Source: Strobilurus pachycystidiatus (Eukaryota > Basidiomycota > Agaricomycetes > Agaricales > Physalacriaceae). Taken from it: a DNA stretch of 64,000 nucleotides. The stretch is taken from assembly GCA_019915135.1 (NCBI GenBank), contig JAHLMK010000002.1, positions 682,001-746,000 of the forward strand. Reading direction: 5' to 3'. Shown here piece after piece: positions 23,387 through 33,490 of the stretch (position 1 is the first letter of the stretch; each line of letters opens with the position of its first letter). Both the position numbers and the translations under genes were made by a program. A model generated the notes under the pieces. The model saw only the letters and a program-made list of their open reading frames with translations. It was not told the DNA's origin and did no database searches.

Positions 23387-23418
23387 GTGGCTGTGCGTGC
23401 TTGAGCACGCACAGCCAC
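23387..23418. repeat. Perfect 32-bp hairpin (15-bp stem, 2-nt loop)
   Basis: GTGGCTGTGCGTGCT, then TG, then AGCACGCACAGCCAC. It lies 30 bp inside R1. It could form a cruciform or a strong RNA hairpin. Confidence 0.9.
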
Positions 23419-23459
23419 GCACGCGACTTGAGCCTGGACCATGACTTGCTTTGCAAGTC

Positions 23460-23960
23460 TGGTGGGTCTTTCTCGCCGCCGCCGCCTCCCGATGGACGTC
23501 TGCGCGGGATCCATGGACGTCAGCGCGGGATCCATGGACGCGCAAACGTTACATGTCTGCGCCACCCGGCAACCCAAGCCGGTCTTGGGGTTGCAGGCCG
23601 GATTGAAGGACGACGCCGACGACCGATCGAAGGACGACGACGCCGGCGGACTGGAGGACGAAGCCGGTGGACTGGAGGACGACAACGCCCTGCGCGCAGG
23701 CGGATAGGGATCAGGGCGGGGTCTGCTGCCGCGGGTGTGCCGCCTGGAGGCGGGCACTCGTTCAGGTGTGTCATATGTTTATTGCATGCTGGATAAAGAC
23801 TGACTCCACATATATTTATTGTCAGATGGATGGGATTGGGCCGCGGAAGTGCGGTCCCTGCCTACTCCACCCCCGCGCGTCAACGACGACGTCCTACCCA
23901 CCGGCGTCCTGATCGTCATCCTTGGTACCGTCTGCGGCCTCGTCACCAACACCCAGTGCC
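23460..23960. repeat. GACGCC/GACGAC-rich minisatellite-like DNA (left unit)
   Basis: Imperfect repeats of GGACGACGCC, GCGGGATCCATGGACGT (two copies at about 23507-23540) and related words. All frames look open because of the biased composition; no protein is inferred. Confidence 0.6.
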
Positions 23961-24058
23961 TCTTCACCGACGCGCACGCACGGCCTCGTCACCGACATCC
24001 CGCCCGCTGCTGATCCCCCCTCCCTTTCTTCCCTTCCAACTTGGATTCCGCCGATGGT

Positions 24059-24937
24059 ATGTGGCTCGCTCTCTTGAGCGTTCTGCGCCTCGTCGGAAAT
24101 TATCTTGTTGGAAAGGTAGCCGGGTTGCTGGTGACAGATGGATCTTTCCGGCCCGTCAAGCACATGTGCCATGTAGCCCATCGATGGACGCGCGATAAGG
24201 ACTTTTGTCCTTCTACCACGATGTGGCTCGAAACCAATCATCCATCGAACGACTCCGGCAAGCTCTCTCCATACCTCGAGGAGTTTCTGAGTTGCCTGGA
24301 TTTGTTTCGATGTAAAAACTACTGTGCACCTCAGCATCGTGATGCTGACGTGGACTGGAGTCTATGCTGTCAGCTGCGCTGGTGGGCAAACTGTGAGACC
24401 CGAGAGTATTCCTTTTGTCAACCTAGCCGTGGATACTACATTCGAACTCGTCCGAATATGGCCTGGTGAGTGTTTCCAAACTCTGATATTTGTGGTCTAA
24501 TTGGTATATTGAGGTCGTTCAACTCCAACGACATGCACGGTACTATGCTTCCGGGAACTGGTGCCTTTGATCCTCCTGTTTCCTTTTGTACTCCTTCTGG
24601 TCACCCACGTACGTCCGAATCCATGTTGGCTGGCGGAACCTGGGATGCTCAGGAATTTGCCTTTGGTCGGCGAGCATGGCAGGCAGAGCAACAACAGAAC
24701 AACAATCCACCGCAGCAAGACCCGCCTCCTGCAGATGACGATGCTGAAAATCAACCTGTTCAGGATGATCGAAGGCGTCGGCGTCGAGTGCACACTCCTA
24801 ATCGGGTTAGCACTGGAAGTCACGGTGCTGCTCCAAGGCGTAATGTTGCAGCAGCTCAACATGTTGACAGAGTTGTTCGCACACGGCGTGGTAATGTGAA
24901 CTACTGGGATGGAGAGGCCGATAATCACAATAGGTAG
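24059..24937 (+). CDS. Unrecognised protein of the left unit
   Basis: Two exons (24059-24465 and 24514-24937) join in frame across a 48-nt GT-AG intron, turning TRPNMAW into WSFNSNDMHGTMLPGTG. The first exon begins with a hydrophobic stretch (MWLALLSVLRLVGNYL) and has a Cys-rich central part (CKNYCAPQH, SLCCQLRWWANC). The C-terminus is Gln/Asn/Pro-rich, then acidic, then Arg-rich (DDRRRRRRVHTPNR). I do not recognise the family. It may be a remnant of a larger mobile-element gene, since it lies between R1 and R3 and has no upstream partner. Confidence 0.4.
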
Positions 24938-25003
24938 TTGACTATGTAGGTGGCGGGACTGGTCTAGGTAGTTGACTATGTAGGCGACGGGACTGGTCTA
25001 TCA
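24936..25003 (+). repeat. Two tandem copies of a ~33-bp unit
   Basis: TAGTTGACTATGTAGG followed by a G-rich tail ending GGGACTGGTCTA occurs twice head to tail just before R3. The unit differs at two to three positions between copies. Confidence 0.8.
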
Positions 25004-25053
25004 TCCCTGCAGTGACTTAAGACTTATACATCCATATATGGTGCGAGGTATTC

Positions 25054-25119
25054 GAGGTCCTAGACATGCCGATGAAGGTCCATCACTCGGCAAAGAGCAT
25101 ACCACTCCGGCCTTCCATA
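25054..25119 (+). repeat. Direct repeat R3 (diverged copy, 66 bp shared with R2)
   Basis: It matches 33033-33098 with about six substitutions over 66 bp; its last 46 bp also match R1. The shared upstream part GAGGTCCTAGACATGCCGAT is absent at R1. R3 and R2 together frame the 7.9 kb right unit. Confidence 0.88.
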
Positions 25120-25159
25120 GATCTCAGATCAGATCTCAACTTTCTACTCCTTCTCTCCG

Positions 25160-25735
25160 CGCCCATGGACGACGCCGGTCCACGCCCGTCAACGACGCCG
25201 GCACTGTCTCAACGAAAACGTCGTTGCAGGCGCTCTCGCACCCGACCCGATGCCGCCGCCCACGCCGCTCAGCTCCGCGGCTCATGCACGAGCACGATGG
25301 CGCAGGACAAGGACTTCCAACGCCGGACTTCGAGAGAAAAGAGAGTGGGTGGGTAGAGGGTGGAGATGGCTGCTTGATCAACTAGGTGAGTGATATTCAT
25401 CCATTTTCTTGTACTGACCACATGAACTTGGTCTGCAGCATCAGACATAGAACCCGCCCACCCACGTCAATCGACGCCGCCAAACGCCACCGACACGGCC
25501 AACGCCACCGACGCCCGCATTCACCGTTGTCGCCTTCGCCCACGCTCAGGTCAACCGACGCCGTCTACGCGCACGCCCAGATCAACCGACGCCGCGCACG
25601 CCCACGTCAGGCGCCCACGTCAGGCGCCCTACACGGCACACGCCCAAGTCCACGGACGCCGTCCACGTCCACGGACGCCGTCCACGTCCACGTCAGGCGC
25701 CGTACACGCCCGCGCCATTTCTACGCTATTTCTAC
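25160..25735. repeat. GACGCC / CCACGTC minisatellite (right unit leader)
   Basis: Degenerate short repeats built from ACGCC, CCACGTCCACGG and GTCAGGCGCC. The most regular part is at about 25640-25715, where CCACGTCCACGGACGCCGT repeats. No coding function inferred. Confidence 0.7.
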
Positions 25736-25956
25736 TACGTAGTTTCTACCTACTTAGTAACAATGGTACTACTATCTCATCCACCACACCCTCCGCGCCA
25801 GTACGCATCAAACTATAGAGACACAACCCAGGCAGCAGCATAGGTAAGCCCTTGTAGCATGTTCACGCTGCACGGAGGAGGGTCCGAGAGACAGGATGGA
25901 GTGGAACACGACAGCCAGAATCCAAGTCATGCAAGCACGCGCCGACCAGCCAGGAA

Positions 25957-26149
25957 GTTTAAGGAGGGCCCCTCCGAGGAGGAGCTGTGGCCCGTGTGTC
26001 CGGGATCTCCACTTCCCGGCCAAGTCTGGACAACAGCTGCGACGGGTAGGGTAGGTGGAAAAGAGGCAGACAACGAGCACCCGCTGGAAGCTTAAGGAGG
26101 GCCCCTCCGAGGAGGAGAAGCCGAGGCCCGTGTGTCCGGGATCTCCACT
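25957..26149. repeat. Tandem duplication, ~137-bp period
   Basis: TTAAGGAGGGCCCCTCCGAG starts at about 25958 and again at about 26094. Each copy is followed by GAGGAG and a block ending CCGGGATCTCCACTTCC. The first copy continues with unique sequence up to the second. The motif contains the self-complementary core GGAGGGGCCCCTCC-like half-sites. Confidence 0.82.
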
Positions 26150-26330
26150 TCCAGTGAGGGTAGAACGATGAATGCGTAGAGATGGCGGTAGTCAAGAGAG
26201 AGACGGTCCAGTGTAAGCTGACTTAAATACAGTCAACGGTCCACGCTGTGCCAAACACCTGAGACGCGTCGGCACGGGATTTGATTTCACATGGGCTGAC
26301 CCTGCTTGACTCGAGACCATCACGATCGAT

Positions 26331-27733
26331 ATGTCTTCCGGCAAGAGAAAGCGAGTTTCTGACCACCCGCCCAACGTGGGCATGGAGCCATTCGACGGTG
26401 AATTGCTTTGCCACTACTCTGTGTGTATTGCTGAGGGACTATAGCCTCCGAGACTCTTCTGGACGTCTTTCTGCAGCGGTTCACGGAGCGCTTTCCCAAC
26501 AAGACAGAACCTTCGTATTCTCTGCTGGATCTAATGACATCGCTACATGCGCAGCTCATCTCTGAAGAGATCTCATACTATCTGTATCATGCTATGACCG
26601 ACTTCCGCGATCTTTGCATGGAATTCTGCGTAGCGTCTTGGAGACTACAGAGTGCTTTCACACCAGAGCACAAGTTCATCTTGACGAAGTCTTTGGAGTT
26701 TGCGGACGAACTTCCCGACATCCTGTTCAACACCTTCTGCGTGTTTGAAGGAACTCTCATCCTAGATCCTTATGTTGACCGCGTGCGTATAGCTGACGCT
26801 CCTGTAACTTTGTAACTAATACAGCTGTCTGTAGCTCTGGGAGAGCGTTCAAGAGCAATCACCTCTCATCGAAGGAGGTGTACCAATGGACCAGCTCGCA
26901 GTAGAATCTCTGAAATATCAGAAGTGGCTGCGAGGGGATACGGTGCACTTCTTCGTACTCTTGTGGACTCTTCACGGTCGTGAGGATTATTTGGTCATGG
27001 ATTCCTATTGGGGTGCCAGTCACATACTAGACGAGAAGGGTAATGTTCGCCAGAAGAATACAGCGTCAACGGAGCAAGTATTGAAGAAGGGAAAGCTGTT
27101 TCCTCAGATTGAGGTAAGTTTGCCTAACCCTACATATATTTGTTTCCATCGTGACAATTCACTCAGAGATGCGATGTTGCCAAATGGAAGCGCATTGTGA
27201 TAATTTTGAATAAAGACGCCAATCACTGGATGCTTATTTGTGTCGACTTGGAACAAACACCCTGTACAATTGCAATTTTTGACAGTCTCTCGATTAGTGA
27301 TCCATATTCTTCGGCTCTTTTCCAGGTCAGTTTTTCCCTTTCCTTCAGACATTGTGCTGAGAGTTCTTTAGCGTGTGAAGAGTCTTTTATCACAATTTTG
27401 GAAGATCAATCACATGCCTGTTCCAAACTTTATCTTGGAAGTTATACCAGTTCGTTCTCGTTATACTAAAATTCTCTTACTAATTGGAATTAGATCCCCC
27501 AACAGAATAACTATAACGATTGCGGTGTACACTGTTTAGGATGGGCAGAATATCTTCTTCAAGGTGGCGACTTGCATCCGGATCCAAGTTCATCCCAGTA
27601 TCGTATCTTTGCCTCTAAGGATGAATTTGCTGGTGTACCTCCTCGCTTATATTTAGTTAAAGAGGTGGAGAAGTGGATGTCACTTATGCCAATGCGCGGT
27701 ACAGGAAAACAAGGATGTTTCGTAGAAGTATAA
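26331..27733 (+). CDS. C48/Ulp1-like cysteine protease of the nested element
   Basis: The ATG at 26331 reads MSSGKRKRVSDHPPNVG and is joined over several short introns to ASETLLDVFLQRF. Further on come FFVLLWTLHGREDYLVMDSYW, NHWMLICVDLE (catalytic His), TIAIFDSL (Asp) and IPQQNNYNDCGVHC (Gln and catalytic Cys). That order, H-D-Q-C, defines the C48 (Ulp1/SENP) peptidase fold. C48-like proteases are common cargo of eukaryotic DNA transposons, where their targets are mostly unknown. The stop at 27731-27733 lies 9 bp from the stop of the convergent kinase gene. All exons appear open. Confidence 0.8.
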
Positions 27734-27742
27734 ATACAAGTT

Positions 27743-30515
27743 CTACTCAAATTTAGTGGTGCGAAGTATAGAGTCCTGAAGTACCTCCTTTCCATCCTCC
27801 ACACGATACGTAAAAGATCCTAAACCAAACCACTGGCACCATATGTTACATTCATGTTCTTTGGGAAAGTTGACAAAAGATTCCTCAATATTCCCATCAC
27901 CAAAGAGATGAGAATTTCCATCATCACGAAGAGTACTGTTCCAACTTTTAGCAGAGAAAGTAAGTGAAAGAGCAGGGAAACGTACGGTGAGGTTAAAATT
28001 TGAGCATCTGTGAGTAAGTCGCCATATCCTTGTAGATCTGATATGATAATATTACGCTTCATCTTCTCATACAACAGATGCTGTATGGCGGAGAGAAAGA
28101 GAGCCTTATTGTAATCCGGATCCCAAGAAGGTAAAGTTGGTACCGGACTACCATTATGAATGTACTTCACAAAGCAGTCCCCATCTTGCATATCGATTCG
28201 TTCCTCAAGGAGATATGTACGATGTATCTTGGCAGTCATTGTGACATGTCCATTGGTAGCCGTACCCTGCATAAAAAGGGCAGTTTGAACGTAGCGCAAG
28301 CGCGGAAGCTTTTCAGGACATTGCGGCCATTCTAAACTGATATCAATATAGCTATCATGACAAATATGAAGATACGCACTAGGATCCTCGAGCATACGAT
28401 CAATATAATCGTAGGCAAGAGACAAGAGCATGTTAGCCCAATAATGAACATTGGCTTCCGTGAGGAGTTTTTGAAACTCATAATCTCCTGTGTACCGTCC
28501 TCGTTTACTGAAATGAGAATCAACCTAGTGAAACTAATAGTTAAAAGTCAAAACTTACTTATTCTTCATGGTGTAAATCTGTTTGATACAGATATGCTGC
28601 ATATGTGCCAGATATGACAATCCTGGATATTGACTCGTATCCAACAGACTATTGACCAAAAGCTGAGCAGGATGGCAAGTCTTGAAGCCACCTACACCCA
28701 ACTCTGCTGCAAAACGGAAGTCTGCAAAGACCGAAACTTGTCCAGGAAGTAAATGGGCGAAGGGATTATATCGAAGATTCTTCTTGTTCTCCAAGACAAA
28801 TTGTATCTTCAAATTGGGTACCAGAGCCAATGTGCCAGAAAGAGTGATTTGAGGTACTAAGAATATTTAGTATTCACGTTCATTCAATCTGAAATATTTT
28901 GACATACATTCAGAACTCATACTTTTGGTCTGGGAACTATCACCTGCTTCGGCAATGGCTTGAGCAATGTCAAACTTGCTGGGAGAAGTCCACTGTTCTG
29001 TAGCTTGTTTTTTCCGGATACGATCTGGGGACGCAGCTAAAGAACCCTAGTAAGAAATGATTCAGAAATTATCTTTCAAGCAAAAAAATTAACACATACA
29101 CTTCGAGTTCGTTTATCAATAGTGGGATGAGAAGTATTCTCAAAAATTTCTGGATTCTGAGACGAGATAGAAGATCTTGACAGTGATTCTCGAGAAATCG
29201 TGATAACTTTGGAGAGTTGAGGTGCAGGTGGTGGCATAAAAGGTGTATCTTCATAAGTCTGAGAAAGCGTCTGTGACTGTGTGGTGAAAAGAGATTGAGA
29301 TGGACGAGATAGTGGCTTCTGTCCATGATCAATAGAAGTTTCACATATTACTGATTGAAAAACTGACTTTAGACTCGATGTTATCCAGAATAGATTCAAA
29401 GGGCTCCCATATGTTCAGAGGAATGACCACTCTAATCAAAATAGGCTTTGAAGGTGCCTTCCATACCGAAAGACTTTTCTTTTCGGACTTCAAAGTTCCA
29501 TACGAATATAAGTATGGATTTTTTGCTCCATACGCACCCATAGTAGGTCCTTCTAAGTCAATTCCAGAATTACTCGACTTTTTGTTGTCCTGTGTAATGT
29601 CCCGAACGATGAAAGAGGCTGAGTTCCATTTATAGTTGAGACCCGCTGCATTGTTGGTGGTCTCGTAAAGACGCAAGCGATCCAGAGCAACTTCTCGAAC
29701 TTTGCGTAGCAGTTCGACAATGGAAGTATGTGCGTCAAAGTCCTTCCATCCAGTAGCCAGATTCTAGGAAAATATAAGTTATTATCAAGAGAAATTGAAT
29801 AAGACTGACAATCAAATCCACAAAACCACCCTTCTCGTCTGTCCAACCAATGGTTACTTTCAGCTGAACCAAATTGCCACTTTTAGCATAAGCCTGTTCT
29901 CTATATTTTTTCAATTCTGAATCGTAACTTGAATGAGAGGACGTGTATCCATTAGCTTGTGGTCGAGCGTGAGGATGTATAGTTTCATCAGAGAGAGGTG
30001 CTGAATGTGTAGTAACTCTCGGTCCAACAGCAGTAACTTTCTGTTGAAACTGCCGATGAGTATCTAATGACGATTAATCAAAAATTATCAAGACAAACAA
30101 GTAGAAAGCAATACCCTTGTGAAATGATCCCGCCACATTTCTATGTATTGCATCGATATGTGCACGTGAGGGTGAAGATGAGACAGGTGTAGAATTATGT
30201 CGACTTGAGGAGACTTGGGAAGATGGTGGAATTGGTGGTGGTGGCATTGTGGTTGTTTTGGTGGTGGTTTTGGACAGCGCTAAGGTGAATTGAAATCAGT
30301 TATTGGAATATAAGTAAAATATAAAATATACTTCGAAGTAATGTGGCTCTGTTGGAGTAATGGGTTTGACACGAGAGACACACCAGCTTGGTTTTGCCAG
30401 ACATATCGCCCACATAGGCAAATGGCTCACCAACTCCAATAACAGTCGTACAACTGGAACGCCCGCAAGGTGTAGGTTCTGTAGCTCGCATATCGGACGT
30501 GAATTGTGTAGACAT
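27743..30515 (-). CDS. Alpha-type protein kinase of the nested element
   Basis: A multi-exon protein. The N-terminus (MSTQFTSDMRATEPTPCGR) has a possible four-Cys zinc element: CGRSSC, then about 25 residues on, CLSCQ. A Ser/Thr-rich linker follows. The C-terminal alpha-kinase domain has the signature IIISDLQGYGDLLTDAQILT and, after a 42-nt intron, LFGDGN and the zinc-binding HECNIWCQW. Alpha-kinases (MHCK/EF2K family) are expanded in Agaricomycetes, but I do not know of any described as transposon cargo. The stop at 27743-27745 requires removing the intron near 27955-28000. Its promoter region is shared with the integrase gene. Substrate unknown. Confidence 0.83.
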
Positions 30516-31136
30516 GATGAGGACAAGGACGTCGAAGACAATGAATGATGAAAGGAAACAGGACACAGAAAAGAGTATTTTCACTGTTCTATTTAAGTGC
30601 TGTCAACCATTACAGACTTGAAGTCCATTCCACGCGTATCATTGGTTGCGAAAGTAACTCTTGGCATCGGTCAAGATCGGATATCTAGCATGATATCATA
30701 GATATTTATCAATCAGCGGATCAATTGATTCACAACCCAATCAGTGATAACACATCATAAGAAGGGTCTTTGCATTCCCGAGTCAAAAACATGAGGCTTA
30801 TTTTTCTCTGAGTCAGAGTCATGAGTACGCCTCATGTCCCTAATCCAAGTCATGAGTACGCCTCATGGCAATTTATTTCCTGAGTCATAGCCATGCACAC
30901 GCCTCATGTCCACTTTGACTTTCCGAATACTTCCTGAATCAACTGTGCACAAATCTCATTCGCTACTGAGTCTCCGGTTTTCGCCACACTTCATCTTGGC
31001 GCTGACTGATTTTCAACATGTGTCATCTTGGTGCTTACTGAGCAAATGAGCTGAACAGTCAAGATTACATAGAGATCGCTGATTGGATAGACATAGAGTG
31101 TTCATAGCTAAAATTTTTTGTATCTTGGTTCGTTAA
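30516..31136. promoter_or_regulatory. Divergent region kinase/integrase with repeated motifs
   Basis: 621 bp between two opposite start codons. It contains four related copies of a word around CATGAGTACGCCTCATG (at about 30780-30797, 30810-30836, 30846-30867 and 30882-30908); the best copies have inverted halves CATGAG/CTCATG. Two copies of TCATCTTGG[C/T]GCT[G/T]ACTGA lie at about 30990 and 31022. These look like binding sites for a shared regulator or for the element's own protein. Confidence 0.65.
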
Positions 31137-32975
31137 ATGAGAGAAGAAATTAGCGCCTACTTAACAACAATGCCTAATCAATGGCTTCCTAATCCTCCTC
31201 TCGATCTTATTGAGGAACCTCTGTCCCGACTATGGGAGCGTCCAAACTTAACTGATCAACAAATCCTGGATCGTCTTCTGAAAAGACATATTCCGCCTGA
31301 ATATGGCTTAGGGTATGTTTCTATAATTATATGATCACAGTGTCTAAAGTCTCGGTTCTCAGATTAAGTAAATTCAGAAGAATGCGTCAAATGTTGGGAT
31401 TTGAAACAGCCCGTCGGGGAGGTCAGTTTATGTTATAACTTTCGTTGTTTATATACTAATTGTTTCAGGACATACGGTTGAAAACATCAATGCAGATATG
31501 ATGAATATTCGTCAACAATATCCACATGCTGGTCGAGAAGATATTCGATCTCTGCTATTCAAAGAATATAAGAAACGTGTACCCAGGTTAGTCTTTCACT
31601 TGTCATGAATTGTATACACTAATGAAATCATATAGACGTGTCATTCAAGAATGGTGTCATACTTGGGAACCAGATCTTGTTCGCAGTCGCAAGAATGGAA
31701 AACTGCGACGTAAAAACTTTTATGCCGCAGGATGTAATGACATTTGGGCATGCGATCAACATGATAAGTGGAAAAAGTACGGTTTAGGTGTTCATGTTTG
31801 TGTGGATCCTTTTACGGGTCAAGTTATATGGCTCAGAATCTGGTGGGGCAATCGTAATCCTCGATTGATCTTCCATTATTATATTGAGGCTGTTCGCCGT
31901 CTTGGATGTGAGTTTGATATATTTCAGATTTTTCGTATTGTTGATTCTACTCTATTTCAGACACTTGTCTTGTCTCACAGTCAGATCCTGGTTCTGAAAA
32001 TTGGGGCTTGGCCAAAGGTCATACTTTCATTCGACACTATCTGGATCCTACACTATGGGAAACCATACAACATCGATGGCGTCGACTGAAGAAGAATGTA
32101 GCGCCTGAAATATTCTGGTCTGGATTTCGACGACGATTTACTCCAGGATTTGAGGACATTCTAAGTGCACCTGAACGCATTGAGGAAATAAGATATGATA
32201 GAGCTGATCCTCTCCAATAGTAAGCCAAATATCTATGCTTGAAAGATACATACTGACACATACGTTTAGTAACATCTTCAAATGGTTGTTTATACCTTGG
32301 CTTCAAGCTGAATTGGATGCATACAAACAACGCATCAATACGACTAGAAAGCGCCGACAAAAGGATAAAGTGATTCCCCAAGGAGGCTGTCCAGACGATA
32401 TCGAGGAGTTTCCTGAAGAATATGGCTGTATGAATTTCAAAGTGTGTATTTTACCATCTTCAACAATGGAAAATGCTGAGACGATATACTAGATCTTGAT
32501 TGATCCTGATTCTCAAGTTCTATCAGATGCAGAAGCTATATTTGCCCCTTCTGACCATCCTACGTTTGAACTTGTGCCGCCAGAGTTTGAACAACGAATC
32601 ATGTTTCACTATCACCATATTGGCTCTCCAGAAGTCAATCGTGCAAATGTTTGGACAATTTACATGCAGTTGTTGACTGCTCTGGAGAATGAGGGGAGTC
32701 TAGACATCACTAATCTAGAGGGTTTCCCTGAAGAGGAAGAAGAGGCCAATGACACAGTAGATGAGGAATATCTTGCGGATCTTGAGGCGCAGTTGGATAA
32801 GCTTCAGCCTCTACCTGAGGAAGAGGAAGAACTCTATAGAGGAGGAGTCAACTCTGAGGTTATGGAGAGTTTGGATGTGGATATGGTAGATGTCTACGTC
32901 GATGGGTTTTCTGACGAGGAGGAGTATCAAGACGCAGTTGAAGAGGCCGAGATCGCTGCAGGTTTACTTGGATAA
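31137..32975 (+). CDS. DDE integrase-like transposase of the nested element
   Basis: Spliced over about five introns from the ATG at 31137. The N-terminal part is helical (LTDQQILDRLLKRHIPPEYG; FRRMRQMLGFE), as in recombinase DNA-binding regions. The core reads NDIWACDQHDKWKKYGLGVH (first Asp), VCVDPFTGQVIWLRIW, then across a 65-nt intron SQSDPGSENW (second Asp) and LWETIQHRW (probable Glu). This is the retroviral-integrase-fold pattern seen in fungal 'integrase core' proteins. The C-terminus is acidic (EEEEEANDTVDEE). All exons stay open, so the protein could be functional. The family's element type is not known to me. Confidence 0.82.
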
Positions 32976-33052
32976 TAAATTATTATAATTGGTAAAATAA
33001 CACAAGATATACTATTTAGGAAGTCGGTGTTAGAGGTCCTAGACATGCCGAT

Positions 33053-33098
33053 GATGGCCCATCACTCGGCAGAGAGCATACTACTCCGGCCTTCCATA
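33053..33098 (+). repeat. Direct repeat R2 (46 bp)
   Basis: Identical to R1 (23311-23356). It abuts the long inverted repeat of the KDZ transposon, whose body resumes at 33099. Confidence 0.92.
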
Positions 33099-33410
33099 CA
33101 AATAGACCTAATTAGGTACCATACTCGTACCCATGTGGTGTACCTAATTAGGTTGATTTGCCCGATATCGCGCGTCAAGCACCTGCAAAGCATTAAATCC
33201 CAGAATTTGAACTTGTAAATAGTAATATTCTGTGTCTTCCTGGCGGGTACTGGGCGGCACCGACTACCGAGCGTCCGAGCGCTCATTCCCAATCGGGTCA
33301 AATGGTCGCCCGCACACTTCCGTGCATCTGTCATCAACCGGACCACGGTCCGCCTTTCCTCAACTGCCCAATCGGGCAGTCCGCCCATCATCCCGCCCTC
33401 CTGCTCACTG
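33099..33410 (+). repeat. Long terminal inverted repeat, left (inner part)
   Basis: It begins CAAATAGACCTAATTAGG and mirrors 44076-44397 almost perfectly for about 270 bp, then with small indels near the inner end. It contains two CCTAATTAGG palindromes 35 bp apart and an imperfect ACTGCCCaATCGGGCAGT palindrome near 33363. Confidence 0.93.
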
Positions 33411-33490
33411 GAGGACTCTCAAATCATCAAATAAAATAGGAATAAAAATACTATGGACAGATACAATGAATCGACGACTATTACAAGATT

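Larger units (their letters stand above)
23311..33098. mobile_element. Nested 9.8 kb element with 46-bp terminal direct repeats
   Basis: This segment interrupts the left inverted repeat of the KDZ transposon 17 bp from its tip. Its first 46 bp (23311-23356, beginning GATGGCCCATCACTCGGC) and last 46 bp (33053-33098) are identical and in the same orientation. A third, diverged copy at 25074-25119 divides it into a 1.7 kb left unit and a 7.9 kb right unit. The right unit carries the C48-like protease, alpha-kinase and DDE integrase-like genes. Both units start with GACGCC-rich minisatellite DNA. No inverted repeats or clear target duplication were found at its borders (at most one C). The element family is not recognised. 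Confidence 0.7.

Noticed and set aside
23460..25735. Long open frames on both strands in GACGCC-rich DNA
   Set aside because: Openness follows from the repeat composition; the translations are Arg/Pro/Asp runs without protein-like character.
23311..33098. Interpretation of the nested insert as an LTR retrotransposon or a Polinton
   Set aside because: The 46-bp direct repeats are far too short for LTRs, and no reverse transcriptase, DNA polymerase B or packaging ATPase is seen, although an integrase-like protein and a C48-like protease are present.
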